NCBI GenBank assembly: GCA_023392615.1
Contig: JAEVYT010000036.1
Location: 248,001-312,000 of the forward strand
DNA length: 64,000 nucleotides
Direction of reading: 5' to 3'
Source: Bacillota bacterium
GTDB lineage: Bacteria > Bacillota > Clostridia > Lachnospirales > Lachnospiraceae
Shown: one piece after another, positions 35,200 to 44,756 of the stretch
Numbering within the stretch: position 1 is the first letter of the stretch
Layout of the letters: the number at the start of each line of letters is the position of its first letter
Translations under genes and position numbers: made by a program
The notes under the pieces: generated by a model
Databases searched by the model: none
Seen by the model: the letters and a program-made list of their open reading frames with translations, nothing else
Told to the model about the DNA's origin: nothing

Positions 35200-37290
35200 T
35201 TAATATTTAAATTCTCTTTCCATAAGTTGAGAAATTGTCATCATTTCAGCGCTGAAATGTCCCACCGAACGCTGAACAGGGTAATCCCCAAACATATTGC
35301 GGAAATAGTCTGGCCTGGATATAACATGTCGACAAACTTCATACACATCGCATCCCGGAATATTTGTCATGTATGGATAGTTTTTAAACGCTGCTGTGTA
35401 TTGATGAACAAACTCCATCGCACCATCTTCTATTTTGCGCATCATTTCGTAACCCTCCACTTCAGGCAAATCGAATGAGAGCATAAATCCGTTCTGCACA
35501 TCGGGCAAAAATCCTTTAAATGATGGGAAAGGGGCGCTAAGCATAATCTCCATAAATACACTATATAATTTATTTACTTGATGCTTTTTGTATATGTCAG
35601 GATTTTGACGCTGAGAAAACAAATAGGAATCAATCGACCCGTCAACTAGCTGCGCTTCAATTACATCCTTATCGTACATGTTCTTGGACCCTGCCACAAG
35701 TCCTGTAAGCTTACAATCCAGTTTCCATTCATCCTCGATTAGATAGCGCAACGCATTGTAGCCACTAGCCGCCCAGCCAATATCAATTGCACAAGCTTTT
35801 TTGCAGTCCTTTACAACATCGCTAAAATACAGTTTGGCAGCCATATTTTTATGGCTGAATGCGGTAATAACATGTTCCCATCGTTTTCGAAAAAATGTCA
35901 CAACCTCACTATAGTTATCTTTAGTAAGAATTGTTTCCGGTTGAAGTTCTCCATCAAGAAACTCACAAAAATGTTCTAATTCCATTGCCTTAAAAATCTC
36001 AGCAAGCGACAGGTTATGAGGAATTTTATATTTAATATAACGTAAAAAGAACTCGTTATTACTTCGTTTGAGTGTTGTTTGAATCGCAGCCGTACGTGAC
36101 CAAAACACATACTCGGTGTTATCATCAGGATATAGCAAATTGTAAACACGTTTTAGTAAGTAGCCATCTCGAGAGAGAAATAAAATTTTATCCACATTAT
36201 TCTTATGAACATAGTCATGAATAAAGTGGCAGTAACCTAGAGCAAAAAAACCAGCATAGATATAGCCGTATTCATAGTACTGGTCAAACACTTCAGCACC
36301 GCTTCGAATGTGCGCATTCACAATACCGCGGTATGCGGAACCGACAAGCTCAGTTAAATCGCATGCGCGGTTCGCTTTCCCTCGGTGATTCACATTTTTA
36401 TAGTACTCAGCATCCCAATTCTGTTCCTGTGGCGATAAAAAATCCGACTTGTAGTTATCTCCTATATGAAAATATTTAAGATCTTTACCTATTTTATCTC
36501 TTACAATGTCAAAAATTCCGCCCTCACTTTTGCTGACACCAACCTCATTTGAAACAAAAACTTCAATAAACCCTGAGTATCCACACTTTTCTAGAATCTT
36601 ACAAATAACTTTGCTGGAAAGATACATATCAGATACAGCTATAATTTTTTTATTTAAATTTTTTGCTTGTAAGAACACATTTTTCATATATGGATTGGCA
36701 AAAACAAGTTCCAATTCTGTTTCAATTTCAAGTTCAATTGCCTTTTTCGTATCTAACAAAATATATCGATTAAGCATTTCATAAATATCTTCAATCGAAA
36801 CTTCATAATTACCGTTTTTTTTAAATGCATTGGCACGCGCATCTTTTTCAGCTTGAATACGATATTTCTGAAAACTTGGACATTTGTGTTTTTGCGCCAG
36901 CAGAAAAAATACGCTTGATGGTTTATCAAACGGACGAAGTACAAGCGTATCAAACACATCAAAAGAAATTACGTCATATTGAAGCATTGTTTTGCAAAAC
37001 TGTGTATATGATTTCACTACATTACTCGAGGACTCCGGCTTAGTTTGATACGGTTTATTTCTCCACTTCGCCAATTCTCTATCCCATGCTGCTGAATTAT
37101 CATAGAGACCTAGCAAACAGAGTAATAAACTACCTAAAAAAAATGCTCCACGTTTTAGAAATCCGTTACCAGGATTTTGTGCGCCGTAATAAACTTCAAC
37201 TAAAAAACGGCGGCGTTTGAGAATCTTATTCTTTTTATTCACTAATATTACTCGTATTTTTTTATAATAACTCTTAATTTTTACTATCAT
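35200..37290 (-). CDS. large HAD-type hydrolase of polysaccharide loci (COG5610-like)
   Basis: The protein has 696 residues. A basic N-terminus with one hydrophobic segment (FFLGSLLLCLLGLY, near residue 50) could anchor it to the membrane. The HAD domain follows: motif I SFDVFDTLVLR near residue 112, motif II VSDMYLS near 219, Lys in VSKSEGG near 255 and motif IV HIGDNYKSDF near 278. The C-terminal ~380 residues form a second domain with LFLSRDGYLLKRVY near 370, typical of COG5610-type proteins encoded in surface-polysaccharide clusters; its activity is not established. It probably acts on a glycan or glycan precursor. AGGAAGG lies about 11 bases before the ATG. Confidence 0.78.
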   Translation of the reverse strand: MIVKIKSYYKKIRVILVNKKNKILKRRRFLVEVYYGAQNPGNGFLKRGAFFLGSLLLCLLGLYDNSAAWDRELAKWRNKPYQTKPESSSNVVKSYTQFCKTMLQYDVISFDVFDTLVLRPFDKPSSVFFLLAQKHKCPSFQKYRIQAEKDARANAFKKNGNYEVSIEDIYEMLNRYILLDTKKAIELEIETELELVFANPYMKNVFLQAKNLNKKIIAVSDMYLSSKVICKILEKCGYSGFIEVFVSNEVGVSKSEGGIFDIVRDKIGKDLKYFHIGDNYKSDFLSPQEQNWDAEYYKNVNHRGKANRACDLTELVGSAYRGIVNAHIRSGAEVFDQYYEYGYIYAGFFALGYCHFIHDYVHKNNVDKILFLSRDGYLLKRVYNLLYPDDNTEYVFWSRTAAIQTTLKRSNNEFFLRYIKYKIPHNLSLAEIFKAMELEHFCEFLDGELQPETILTKDNYSEVVTFFRKRWEHVITAFSHKNMAAKLYFSDVVKDCKKACAIDIGWAASGYNALRYLIEDEWKLDCKLTGLVAGSKNMYDKDVIEAQLVDGSIDSYLFSQRQNPDIYKKHQVNKLYSVFMEIMLSAPFPSFKGFLPDVQNGFMLSFDLPEVEGYEMMRKIEDGAMEFVHQYTAAFKNYPYMTNIPGCDVYEVCRHVISRPDYFRNMFGDYPVQRSVGHFSAEMMTISQLMEREFKY

Positions 37291-37344
37291 TTAACGGATG
37301 CCTTCCTAACTTTAGTGTAACCTTTATTTTTATCCTCTTTTTAT

Positions 37345-38931
37345 TTAGTCTTTTTTATAAATTGAATTCGTTATGAACTTGATTTTCATTTTTTCAGAAA
37401 TCAAGTTAATCTGCTCTTTAATTGCAAAGTTTTTTTCTCGCAATGATACAAAATCAGATATGGTACAGAAGTCATTATTTATATAGTTTCCAAGAGGATT
37501 CTTGGAAAAGCCATCATAACCTGCAAGTGCAACACTTTTGACAGAAGTTTTCTTTAACAGCTTTAAAATCATAATACCAGAGCTATCAGATGCATCAGCC
37601 GAAGCATTGACAAGATCTGGATAGTTAACTATTTTAGCATGATTCGGTGTTCCCATAATATTAGAAGTGAAAATCGTCTTACTAATGTCAATCTCGTCCT
37701 TTAACCCATTGAAACGCAGGTTGTTACCCACAAAAAGAATATCATGATTTACAAAGTCGGGAACGAAATTTACAGAAATAACAATAGGGTTGTGCTTTGT
37801 AATATATTTTAAGATTGATTCTGTTTTATTTTTTATGCTCGCTCCGGGAGCAATAACGAGAATATTCTTTCCATCGAATTTTTTACGTAGAAAATTAGTT
37901 ACCTCAATATCATCAACCGCGTTATTTTGATAACTTTGATATATCTTTTCTATCAGAGCTTTATCAAAAAATCTTTTTTTATCCTGTGGCAACTGTCCGA
38001 GAATATTACTGATTGCGGACATTGAGAGCGTATGTTTTGTGATAAGATAGTTTGAGTAATTGGGGTGACAGTGATTTATCGCTGAAATAAAATATGCTGA
38101 ATTGTATCCCCAAGGAGAGGTAAGATAAATAGGGTTTAGATATTTATCAATAATCTCAAGCATCGGCAAAACATCATAATTATAACCATAATATTTATTC
38201 AAAAATTCCATAAATAACTCGGAGCAAAGATTACCGGCTCCTCGTCCCATTCCGTTTGCACTACTGTCAAAAATGATCTCACGCTCGGTTTTGTATTCTG
38301 TCAATGCCTGTGCATTTGAAAAAGAGAGTTGTAAGTTATTGTGCGAATGAAAACCAAGCCGTATATCTTTATCTAAATTATAGTCGATTAGTTGGGTTTG
38401 CCGGATTAGGTCCTTTTCAAACATAACACCCAAAGTATCAACAAGATAAAATGCAAAAGGTTTTAAATTATTTATTCGATCAACCAATTCAATTAATTCT
38501 TTGTCTGAATAATTCGTAGTGCCCACTGGCTGCATAAATAGCTTGTATCCTTTTTGCATAATTATTTTTGCACAATCAAATGCTCTGTCAATCTGATGTT
38601 GGCGAAAGGTGAGGCGGATTCCGTCTAGAGGGCCGCTTTTGCTGTCTGATAATAGATTTGGGTCTATTTCCATTTCGCCCAAAGCGATCATCGCAACATA
38701 CATTGGTGAATTATGATTTTTTTTTATGAAATTGTTTAATATTTCTACTGAATTATATAGTGAACAATCCGGGTCGTATGCTTTACTTGTCAGAAATCCA
38801 CATTCAATGATATCTATATTTGATTTCGAAAGATTAAATATAATCTCTTCTATTGCTTTACTTCCAAAACGCCATTCGTTTATGTAACCACCATCACGTA
38901 GTGTGCAGTCAAGAATTTTTATATTGTTCAA
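37345..38931 (-). CDS. DRE-TIM pyruvate-type aldolase fused to a Rossmann-like DUF115-type domain
   Basis: The protein has 528 residues. Residues ~1-320 are an HMGL-like/4-hydroxy-2-oxovalerate-aldolase domain: KILDCTLRDGGYINEW at the start, metal-binding GFHSHNNLQL near 194 and SANGMGRGAGN near 228. Enzymes of this fold join or split pyruvate or acyl units at a keto acid. Residues ~350-528 start with NILVIAPGASIKNKTES, a glycine-poor Rossmann motif like that of DUF115/Maf-type glycan proteins. The start codon is TTG with AGGAGG eight bases before it. It lies between the cytidylyltransferase and the COG5610-type gene, so I infer that it builds a keto-sugar acid for the glycan. The fusion itself is unusual. 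Confidence 0.75.
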   Translation of the reverse strand: MNNIKILDCTLRDGGYINEWRFGSKAIEEIIFNLSKSNIDIIECGFLTSKAYDPDCSLYNSVEILNNFIKKNHNSPMYVAMIALGEMEIDPNLLSDSKSGPLDGIRLTFRQHQIDRAFDCAKIIMQKGYKLFMQPVGTTNYSDKELIELVDRINNLKPFAFYLVDTLGVMFEKDLIRQTQLIDYNLDKDIRLGFHSHNNLQLSFSNAQALTEYKTEREIIFDSSANGMGRGAGNLCSELFMEFLNKYYGYNYDVLPMLEIIDKYLNPIYLTSPWGYNSAYFISAINHCHPNYSNYLITKHTLSMSAISNILGQLPQDKKRFFDKALIEKIYQSYQNNAVDDIEVTNFLRKKFDGKNILVIAPGASIKNKTESILKYITKHNPIVISVNFVPDFVNHDILFVGNNLRFNGLKDEIDISKTIFTSNIMGTPNHAKIVNYPDLVNASADASDSSGIMILKLLKKTSVKSVALAGYDGFSKNPLGNYINNDFCTISDFVSLREKNFAIKEQINLISEKMKIKFITNSIYKKD

Positions 38932-38986
38932 TTTGTAAACCTCCTAAATCATAATTTGTAAATATGACTACCCTTACATTCGATTA

Positions 38987-39646
38987 TTATTGATTTACAT
39001 TAATATACTTGTCAAAAATAATTTGAGCAAAATCAAAATCAATAGGGTTATTAATATCAACCGCTTCCACAAAATCAACCGGTATAAGGCATGGCATATC
39101 TCCAATTCTTCTTCCTTTCTCGATCAATTCCTTTGTAAAGACATATAGTCCGGTTGTTTCAGCATAGGTATCGGAGATATCCTGTGTTCTGGGTATTCTG
39201 AGGGTATCGTAATTCGATTCCCCACCGATCCATAGGAACTCCTGAATTTTTTTCACGGTAAATGCTGAGTCATATTTTTCAGAAGATACTGCTTCTAGTG
39301 CCATACGAATCGTGCCCGGTCGTATAAATGGAGCTGTAGCATGAGCAAGTATATATATGTCAGCGTTAATATTGTTTGAGAAACTAGTGAGAACATCAAT
39401 AATCGGCGTTGTTGTTAAATCCAATTTTTCGCTACGTTGCAAAAAACGCACTTTTTCGGGTAAATACTTTTTTACATCTTCATCGCTGCAATAAACATAA
39501 ATTTCATCAATACCTTCCACACACGTTAGAGATGATAAAATATAAGAAAGCAATGGCTTTCCATTATCAAATGACTTTGTGTTTTTTCCAGGCAATCTTT
39601 CATTGTTTAATTTTAATGGAACAAATGCAACTATTTTTTTACTCAT
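38987..39646 (-). CDS. CMP-sugar-synthetase-like cytidylyltransferase (NeuA/KdsB type)
   Basis: The protein has 219 residues, the family's single-domain length. The nucleotide-binding start reads FVPLKLNNERLPGKNTKSF; the canonical RxGSKGxPGKN loop is altered before PGKN, but the Arg-x-PGKN core is kept. YILAHATAPFIRPGTI near residue 103 matches the L-x-TSP.. segment, and EAVDINNPIDFDFA near 200 is the metal-binding D-I-x-x-x-x-D end. It should activate a keto-sugar acid with CTP. The gene overlaps the upstream transferase gene by 8 bases. The altered loop suggests a substrate other than ordinary N-acetylneuraminate. Confidence 0.8.
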   Translation of the reverse strand: MSKKIVAFVPLKLNNERLPGKNTKSFDNGKPLLSYILSSLTCVEGIDEIYVYCSDEDVKKYLPEKVRFLQRSEKLDLTTTPIIDVLTSFSNNINADIYILAHATAPFIRPGTIRMALEAVSSEKYDSAFTVKKIQEFLWIGGESNYDTLRIPRTQDISDTYAETTGLYVFTKELIEKGRRIGDMPCLIPVDFVEAVDINNPIDFDFAQIIFDKYINVNQ

Positions 39647-41165
39647 AACTTAAGTCATCCTCCCATTTAATATCATGCAAACGCCTTACATAAAGTTTTT
39701 CTCTTGTTTCATTATCAAGTTTTGCACAAATCACTTCTATATAGGCCTTTGTATGCTGCATTTTTTTTGAAAAGCTCATTTTTTCGAGCTTTTGGCAAAT
39801 TTCATCATTCGCTTTTGCAAAAATTAATACTTTCTTTTCTTCCAATAAACTCCCGCTTTTTGGAATAAAATATGCTTGTATCAGAACTGTATTCTCTATA
39901 TCCCACTTATAAGGAAAATTAAGAACATTGCCTAGATTCATGCACAAAGTAAGTTGATCTCCGGTAAATTCAAATTTATCATTTTTTACTTGTCCGCCGT
40001 CTATAAGTACATCATTTTCGCCAGTAGAAATACACTCGCCGTCGAGAAAGTTCATCAACTGTTCGCGACTTTCTGAACTAGTATTTTGAATATTAACCCC
40101 AGAGGTTATTCCCAATCTTTTTAATATCTGCGATACGATATATATATCATCAATTTTTTGATGTTCCGCATATACTTCTGAAGTAAAATAATAGGCTTTC
40201 TGTACAAAGTCAGTGACTCCCCTAATTGAAGTTGAGCTAGCAGTATATGCAACGCTTATGTCATTATCGATAGCAAAGGGAAGTAATTCAGAAGGAAAAT
40301 CTCTCGGAATTAGTGTTACATTCGGAAAAATTCGTTTGTAATTTTGCCATCTGTCTTTTGGGTGAGGCTTAACGACAAGCTCATAATCGGGAAAAACATA
40401 ATCAGCCAATTTCGTAGTAACAAGCTCCTGTAAATCAATGTCTTTTTCCTTTAATGTATTTAAATCTTGTGTAAGAAATAGGCGAATCTTTTTATCACTT
40501 GCTATCCTTATATTGGGAACATCAAAGAAATTAAGTAAAACTGAGATCTGCTCTGGAATTTTCTCTTTCAGTGTTTCATAAATAGAAAAATTCTGAGCTT
40601 TTTCATCAAAAAAACCATACTGCTGATATTTTAAATCACACAACTTTGCAATTACATTTTTGTTTCGCCCCGCCAAGCCCAAATAGTCATTGATGATATG
40701 ATCCGTAAGATTTAATCTTTTTGTAATAGCAAGAAACCTTGCTTGTTCGGAAAGCATACCGCTAGCGTCCTCAATATAAGTGTAGGGAATGTTGTTTTTC
40801 GCCAGATAGATGCCACAGGAGTGTTGATCGGACGCTATATAAAACTTGTTATAATTACCTATGTCTTCTTCGAACCAATTCTCGAAAGCGGTACAAATAT
40901 TGTTTATTACTTCATTAATCTCTTTTTCGCTACTATCCTCATTTAAAGCCATCCCTTTTTGAAAATCAATTTTTTGTTCAGGAATATATTGGCATTTTGT
41001 AAAGAACTCAAATTTATTAAGCCTTTCGAGGAACATATCATGTTTTTTTATAGGAGTTATTTGTTCAGACATAAGTAGCACTGTATCTTCATTATTGTGG
41101 TAAGTTAATTTATGAACAATGCAGCAAAGGAGCTGATACATTGTCGCTGTGTGATAAAGCACCAT
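39639..41165 (-). CDS. sialyltransferase-like glycosyltransferase (GT52/GT38-type motifs), copy 2
   Basis: The protein has 508 residues from the ATG with AAAGGA seven bases upstream. That start aligns with its paralogue (MVLYHTATMYQLLCCIV against MIIYYAVSTYHVECCVL); two earlier ATGs lack sites. The same three motifs appear: IEDASG near residue 132, VVKPHPKD near 268 and TASSTS near 311, all fitting bacterial (poly)sialyltransferases. No membrane segment is seen. It lies directly before the cytidylyltransferase gene, with an 8-base overlap, so it probably uses the CMP-sugar that enzyme makes. Two divergent transferases in one operon suggest two different linkages or acceptors. Confidence 0.7.
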   Translation of the reverse strand: MVLYHTATMYQLLCCIVHKLTYHNNEDTVLLMSEQITPIKKHDMFLERLNKFEFFTKCQYIPEQKIDFQKGMALNEDSSEKEINEVINNICTAFENWFEEDIGNYNKFYIASDQHSCGIYLAKNNIPYTYIEDASGMLSEQARFLAITKRLNLTDHIINDYLGLAGRNKNVIAKLCDLKYQQYGFFDEKAQNFSIYETLKEKIPEQISVLLNFFDVPNIRIASDKKIRLFLTQDLNTLKEKDIDLQELVTTKLADYVFPDYELVVKPHPKDRWQNYKRIFPNVTLIPRDFPSELLPFAIDNDISVAYTASSTSIRGVTDFVQKAYYFTSEVYAEHQKIDDIYIVSQILKRLGITSGVNIQNTSSESREQLMNFLDGECISTGENDVLIDGGQVKNDKFEFTGDQLTLCMNLGNVLNFPYKWDIENTVLIQAYFIPKSGSLLEEKKVLIFAKANDEICQKLEKMSFSKKMQHTKAYIEVICAKLDNETREKLYVRRLHDIKWEDDLSYE

Positions 41166-41176
41166 ATTGATTCCTT

Positions 41177-42400
41177 TCATATTCTGCATAAATTTTTAAC
41201 ATCGTTATAGGCACATTTATATAGTTTTGAGGCATCTTTTCCGTTGATTACAACTAGATCTCCCGTTTTATTAGAATAATCGATAAAATCTCTTTCAAAA
41301 TCTTGAATTGCTTTATATATGTCATGAAGATTTTTTTTGTTAGATTTTGAAGGTATCATTTCTTCAGAGATAATACCTTCAAGCAGAGCCTCCGCCTCAG
41401 GATCAAAACTTAAGTAATCATTTAAATTTTTTGCTTTACTTTGTCTAAACCCAAATACAGCGGGGGCGATGCAAAGATATGCTAATTCATAGACATAATT
41501 TGCACTTTTCAAACCACTAAGCAACCGAATCCCGCAAATACCATCGTATATATCGCTAAAATTTTGATTTACTTTTGGTTTTTTAATTTGCTTCATCAAA
41601 GCTTTGGGATCTTTATAAAATATTTGCTTGCATCCTTTTTTTATCCATGATTTTATAAAGTCATAGTCTGAGCTAAGTACTGCTGTAAAACCACTAACTC
41701 CGCTTAGTATATTTGACTTTACCTCGTTATTTTCCGAACTTATATATAGTTCATCATATACTATTCCAAATCTTTGTAGTTGTTTTTCAACAAATTGGCG
41801 AGGATAACTTTTATTAATTAGTGCGATAACTTTAACATCATTGTTATTTGCAATATCCAGTAGACGTGACGTATATTTGTTGAGAATAAAATGTTTTTCA
41901 AATACTGCAAGTTCAAGATTACTATTTAGTGTGCAGTTTAGTTTTTTGTTAATTTGATCGTATATATGATTAATGGGAATCTCATTGTTATCAAACTTTT
42001 CTCTCATTTTGGAAAAGCCTTTGATTCCTGTTTCGTCTTCGATAAGTTGATAAATTTGAGATTTGCTCTTAATTGTAGTAATCGTACATCCAAACACATC
42101 GGTTATAATTTGGGAGTTGTTGAGCATACCAGGAGCAAGATTAGAAACACCTAGACGTATATAAAAATCCGTCAAATAATCTTTACCGAGCTCCCTTACA
42201 AAAAATTTATTTTTCAAAAAAGGAATTCTGCAAATAACATTAATTTTTAACACTTTCAGAGCAAATTGAAGTGGTTGATTAGATACTGCCTCTCTGTTTC
42301 GATTCTGTATGCACGAACTGTAAAAATTAACATCTTCGTTACCCATGGTGAGGAGTAAGTAAATTTTTTTAATAAAATCCACAGAAAATTTTTCAATCAT
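41177..42400 (-). CDS. degenerate HAD-like protein related to the COG5610-type protein of the same operon
   Basis: The protein has 407 residues. It shares a pattern with the large HAD protein downstream: TDVFGCTITTI (near residue 103) matches its motif I FDVFDTLVLR and keeps the nucleophile Asp. Motif II SDMY has become ALINKSYP near 194 and motif IV GDNYKSD has become LSSDYD near 242. The active site is therefore probably dead, and a scaffold or regulatory role is possible. A full C-terminal domain like that of the large protein is missing. GGAG lies six bases before the ATG. It is the first gene of the glycan operon. Confidence 0.65.
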   Translation of the reverse strand: MIEKFSVDFIKKIYLLLTMGNEDVNFYSSCIQNRNREAVSNQPLQFALKVLKINVICRIPFLKNKFFVRELGKDYLTDFYIRLGVSNLAPGMLNNSQIITDVFGCTITTIKSKSQIYQLIEDETGIKGFSKMREKFDNNEIPINHIYDQINKKLNCTLNSNLELAVFEKHFILNKYTSRLLDIANNNDVKVIALINKSYPRQFVEKQLQRFGIVYDELYISSENNEVKSNILSGVSGFTAVLSSDYDFIKSWIKKGCKQIFYKDPKALMKQIKKPKVNQNFSDIYDGICGIRLLSGLKSANYVYELAYLCIAPAVFGFRQSKAKNLNDYLSFDPEAEALLEGIISEEMIPSKSNKKNLHDIYKAIQDFERDFIDYSNKTGDLVVINGKDASKLYKCAYNDVKNLCRI

Positions 42401-42797
42401 TTTAATCTCCAGACTAAAAGTTATTGGCTATATGCCTATAATTTACATTACTCTAAAATCATATCACTGTTTCATTAATAGCACATCAAACCCATGTGAA
42501 ATCTTTGAGAAAACCTTGTGTGTTTTTCAGAGATCTCGTTCCCCTTCTGCATCCTTCAGAAATTCAGGGCAATTCTTATATACTAAAACAGAATATCATG
42601 GAAGTAATTTGGATGATTTGATATGATAAATAAATAATAACCGCTTAAGGAAATGTATATATTCTCAGTACATTAAATCATAACAAATCAATAGATATAA
42701 AATCGGGTCATTCAAAAAAAGTATTTTAAACGTCAGATTAACCACTATTCTTACGAATGTATATAATAACGGTTACATAAAGGAGGGGATTGATATT
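42401..42797. other. spacer between the divergent glycan operon and sigma-factor gene
   Basis: About 400 A/T-rich bases that must hold the promoter of the minus-strand glycan operon and that of the plus-strand sigma gene. A short open frame on the plus strand (42432-42626) has no SD and resembles nothing known. Only the sigma-gene promoter could be proposed. Confidence 0.5.
42738..42767 (+). promoter_or_regulatory. probable promoter of the sigma/anti-sigma operon
   Basis: TTAACC (42738-42743) and a perfect TATAAT (42762-42767) are separated by 18 bases, about 30 bases before the start codon. The -35 element matches the sigma-A consensus at four of six places. Autoregulation by the encoded sigma factor is possible but cannot be judged here. 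Confidence 0.45.
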
Positions 42798-43352
42798 ATG
42801 ATCACGGATAACGATTTATTATTGCTCCTGCAAAATAATCCCGAACGAGGTCTTGATAAGTTACTTAACATTTATTCCGGGCTAGTTTATACCATAGTGT
42901 ATAGCAAACTAGCTGGCAGTTCGACGCAGGATATCGAGGAATGCGTAAGTGATATAATTTTTGAATTGTATAAAAATCGTAATTACATTGATTTGCAAAG
43001 AGGATCAATAAAAGCTTACTTATCGGTAATTGCAAAAAGAAAAGCCATTGATCATTTCAGAAAGATTAACGCAGCTGTTCAAAACCTATCAATTGATGAT
43101 GAAAAACAGGGTGACTTACCTGCGAGCAATAATATTGAAGCTGAAATTATCAATAGAGAAGCAAGAAATATCCTGATACAAGAGATCAATGCCCTAGGGC
43201 AACCGGATAGCGAGATATTCATAAGAAAATATTATTGGGGACAAAGCACAAAATCGATTGCAAAATCACTACAGCTAAAAGAAAACACCGTAGATAAAAG
43301 AGTTTCACGTGGCTTGCTAAAACTAAGACAAACGTTAGGAGGTGTTCTTTAA
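42798..43352 (+). CDS. ECF-type RNA polymerase sigma factor
   Basis: The protein has 184 residues. Region 2 (residues ~15-85) has ECVSDIIFELYKN and AYLSVIAKRKAIDHFRK, and region 4 (~130-182) has the helix-turn-helix YYWGQSTKSIAKSLQLKENTVDKRVSRG kept here as two overlapping parts, QSTKSIAKSL and LKENTVDKRV. There is no region 1 or 3, as expected for the ECF group. AGGAGGGG precedes the ATG. The stop overlaps the start of the next gene as TAATG, so sigma and anti-sigma are made together. Confidence 0.92.
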   Translation: MITDNDLLLLLQNNPERGLDKLLNIYSGLVYTIVYSKLAGSSTQDIEECVSDIIFELYKNRNYIDLQRGSIKAYLSVIAKRKAIDHFRKINAAVQNLSIDDEKQGDLPASNNIEAEIINREARNILIQEINALGQPDSEIFIRKYYWGQSTKSIAKSLQLKENTVDKRVSRGLLKLRQTLGGVL

Positions 43353-44749
43353 TGGAGGATAAAGTATTGAATATATTTGATAATCTTGAGATTGAAGAAG
43401 CCGAAAGATTATTAAACTACGATATTAATATTGATATAGATAAAAAGGCGAAGCATCGAATACATCATATGGTTTTTAAAAAAGCAGGCTTGCGATCAAA
43501 ACCACATTATATGTCAAGAAAATTAGTTGCATGCGCAGCTGCCGCCATCGTATTAATAACCTCGTTATCCCTTGTTGGGATTGATAACGTAAAAGCTGCA
43601 ATTAATCAAGTCTTTAGCTTTATACCCGGTTATGGAATCGTTGAAAAAAATGATACCATTCAATATATTTTGAGCGATACGGTATCCTCAGAAAATAAGA
43701 GTGCAATCCTAACACTCAACAATGCCGTTGCAACAGAAGACAGTATAACGGTTACATTTACTCTAGAGCGAAAAAATTACACTAAGGAACAGTTATTAAA
43801 AGATAAACAAAAAGAATGGGATCAGTTACAAAAAAGCGATAAGTCGCCGCATTCTAACGTTATCTTGTATACGAACGGGAAGGAATACACGGATTATGTT
43901 GGTTCGACTGCGGGTGGTACTACGGATATTTCTAACTTTACCTACACTCTAAATCCTGAAGAGATCAACAAGGATGCCACATACAAATTATCTAATAATG
44001 ATTTTAATCTGTCGGTGGAATTTAAACTTAAGGATTATCAAACTTATAATAATCTTGAAGAAATTGGTTCCACGGGATACCACAATAATATATCATTAAC
44101 CGCTGTGCCAACTTTTGCTGGAGATAACGTTGAGGTAAATATATATTCGATTAATAATAGCCAATATAGAATCAATTCGTTTAATAAAATATATTACGGA
44201 TATAAGGGTGATGATTTGAATTTGATAACGAACAGCGGAACAAAATCCTACAACACATCACCTGACGGTTTTGGTGGTGTCAATCAAAAGTATATCTTCA
44301 AAGTAAAATCGACTGATACCAACTTCACTTTAAATATCCCTTATATCGTGGTTCAAAGTAATGAGCATAAGAATATATCACTACCTATTCCTAAAGTTGA
44401 TCAAGAGATTGATGTGAACAAACATGTAAAATTTAAGGATAGTACGATGACGATTGTTCAAGTGAAAAGAGTTCATAATGGAAGTGGTGGAAATGATAGC
44501 CTGATGTTAAATATTCGTTATGATAACAAGAAGAGTAATCTCATCGCATTTGGTGCTAATTTCAATAGAATAAACTTCTGGGGACAGACTCAGAGCGGGG
44601 GGTACTCTTCCGCTATTGACACAAACGATATTGAATCGATTATATATTATGATCTAGAAAAGGGTGATAAAAACACACTTCGATTAAAGATTTCCGAGCC
44701 AAACTATTATCTGACCGATGCTTATCATTTGAAGTTTGATCGAAAATAA
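43352..44749 (+). CDS. membrane-anchored anti-sigma factor (DUF4179-type)
   Basis: The protein has 465 residues. About 55 cytoplasmic residues should bind the sigma factor (EEAERLLNYDI and KAKHRIHHMVFKKAG), followed by one membrane segment at ~58-78 (LVACAAAAIVLITSLSLVGI) and a large extracellular part rich in beta strands. VKAAINQVFSFIPGYGIVE just outside the membrane is typical of the DUF4179 family. It is coupled to the sigma gene by a one-base overlap. It probably releases the sigma factor when the outer domain senses envelope stress or a ligand; the signal is unknown. Confidence 0.88.
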   Translation: MEDKVLNIFDNLEIEEAERLLNYDINIDIDKKAKHRIHHMVFKKAGLRSKPHYMSRKLVACAAAAIVLITSLSLVGIDNVKAAINQVFSFIPGYGIVEKNDTIQYILSDTVSSENKSAILTLNNAVATEDSITVTFTLERKNYTKEQLLKDKQKEWDQLQKSDKSPHSNVILYTNGKEYTDYVGSTAGGTTDISNFTYTLNPEEINKDATYKLSNNDFNLSVEFKLKDYQTYNNLEEIGSTGYHNNISLTAVPTFAGDNVEVNIYSINNSQYRINSFNKIYYGYKGDDLNLITNSGTKSYNTSPDGFGGVNQKYIFKVKSTDTNFTLNIPYIVVQSNEHKNISLPIPKVDQEIDVNKHVKFKDSTMTIVQVKRVHNGSGGNDSLMLNIRYDNKKSNLIAFGANFNRINFWGQTQSGGYSSAIDTNDIESIIYYDLEKGDKNTLRLKISEPNYYLTDAYHLKFDRK

Positions 44750-44756
44750 CCAAAAT

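Noticed and set aside
42432..42626. 64-codon plus-strand frame in the spacer before the sigma gene
   Set aside because: No SD, low-complexity composition and no family resemblance, so it is not supported as a gene.
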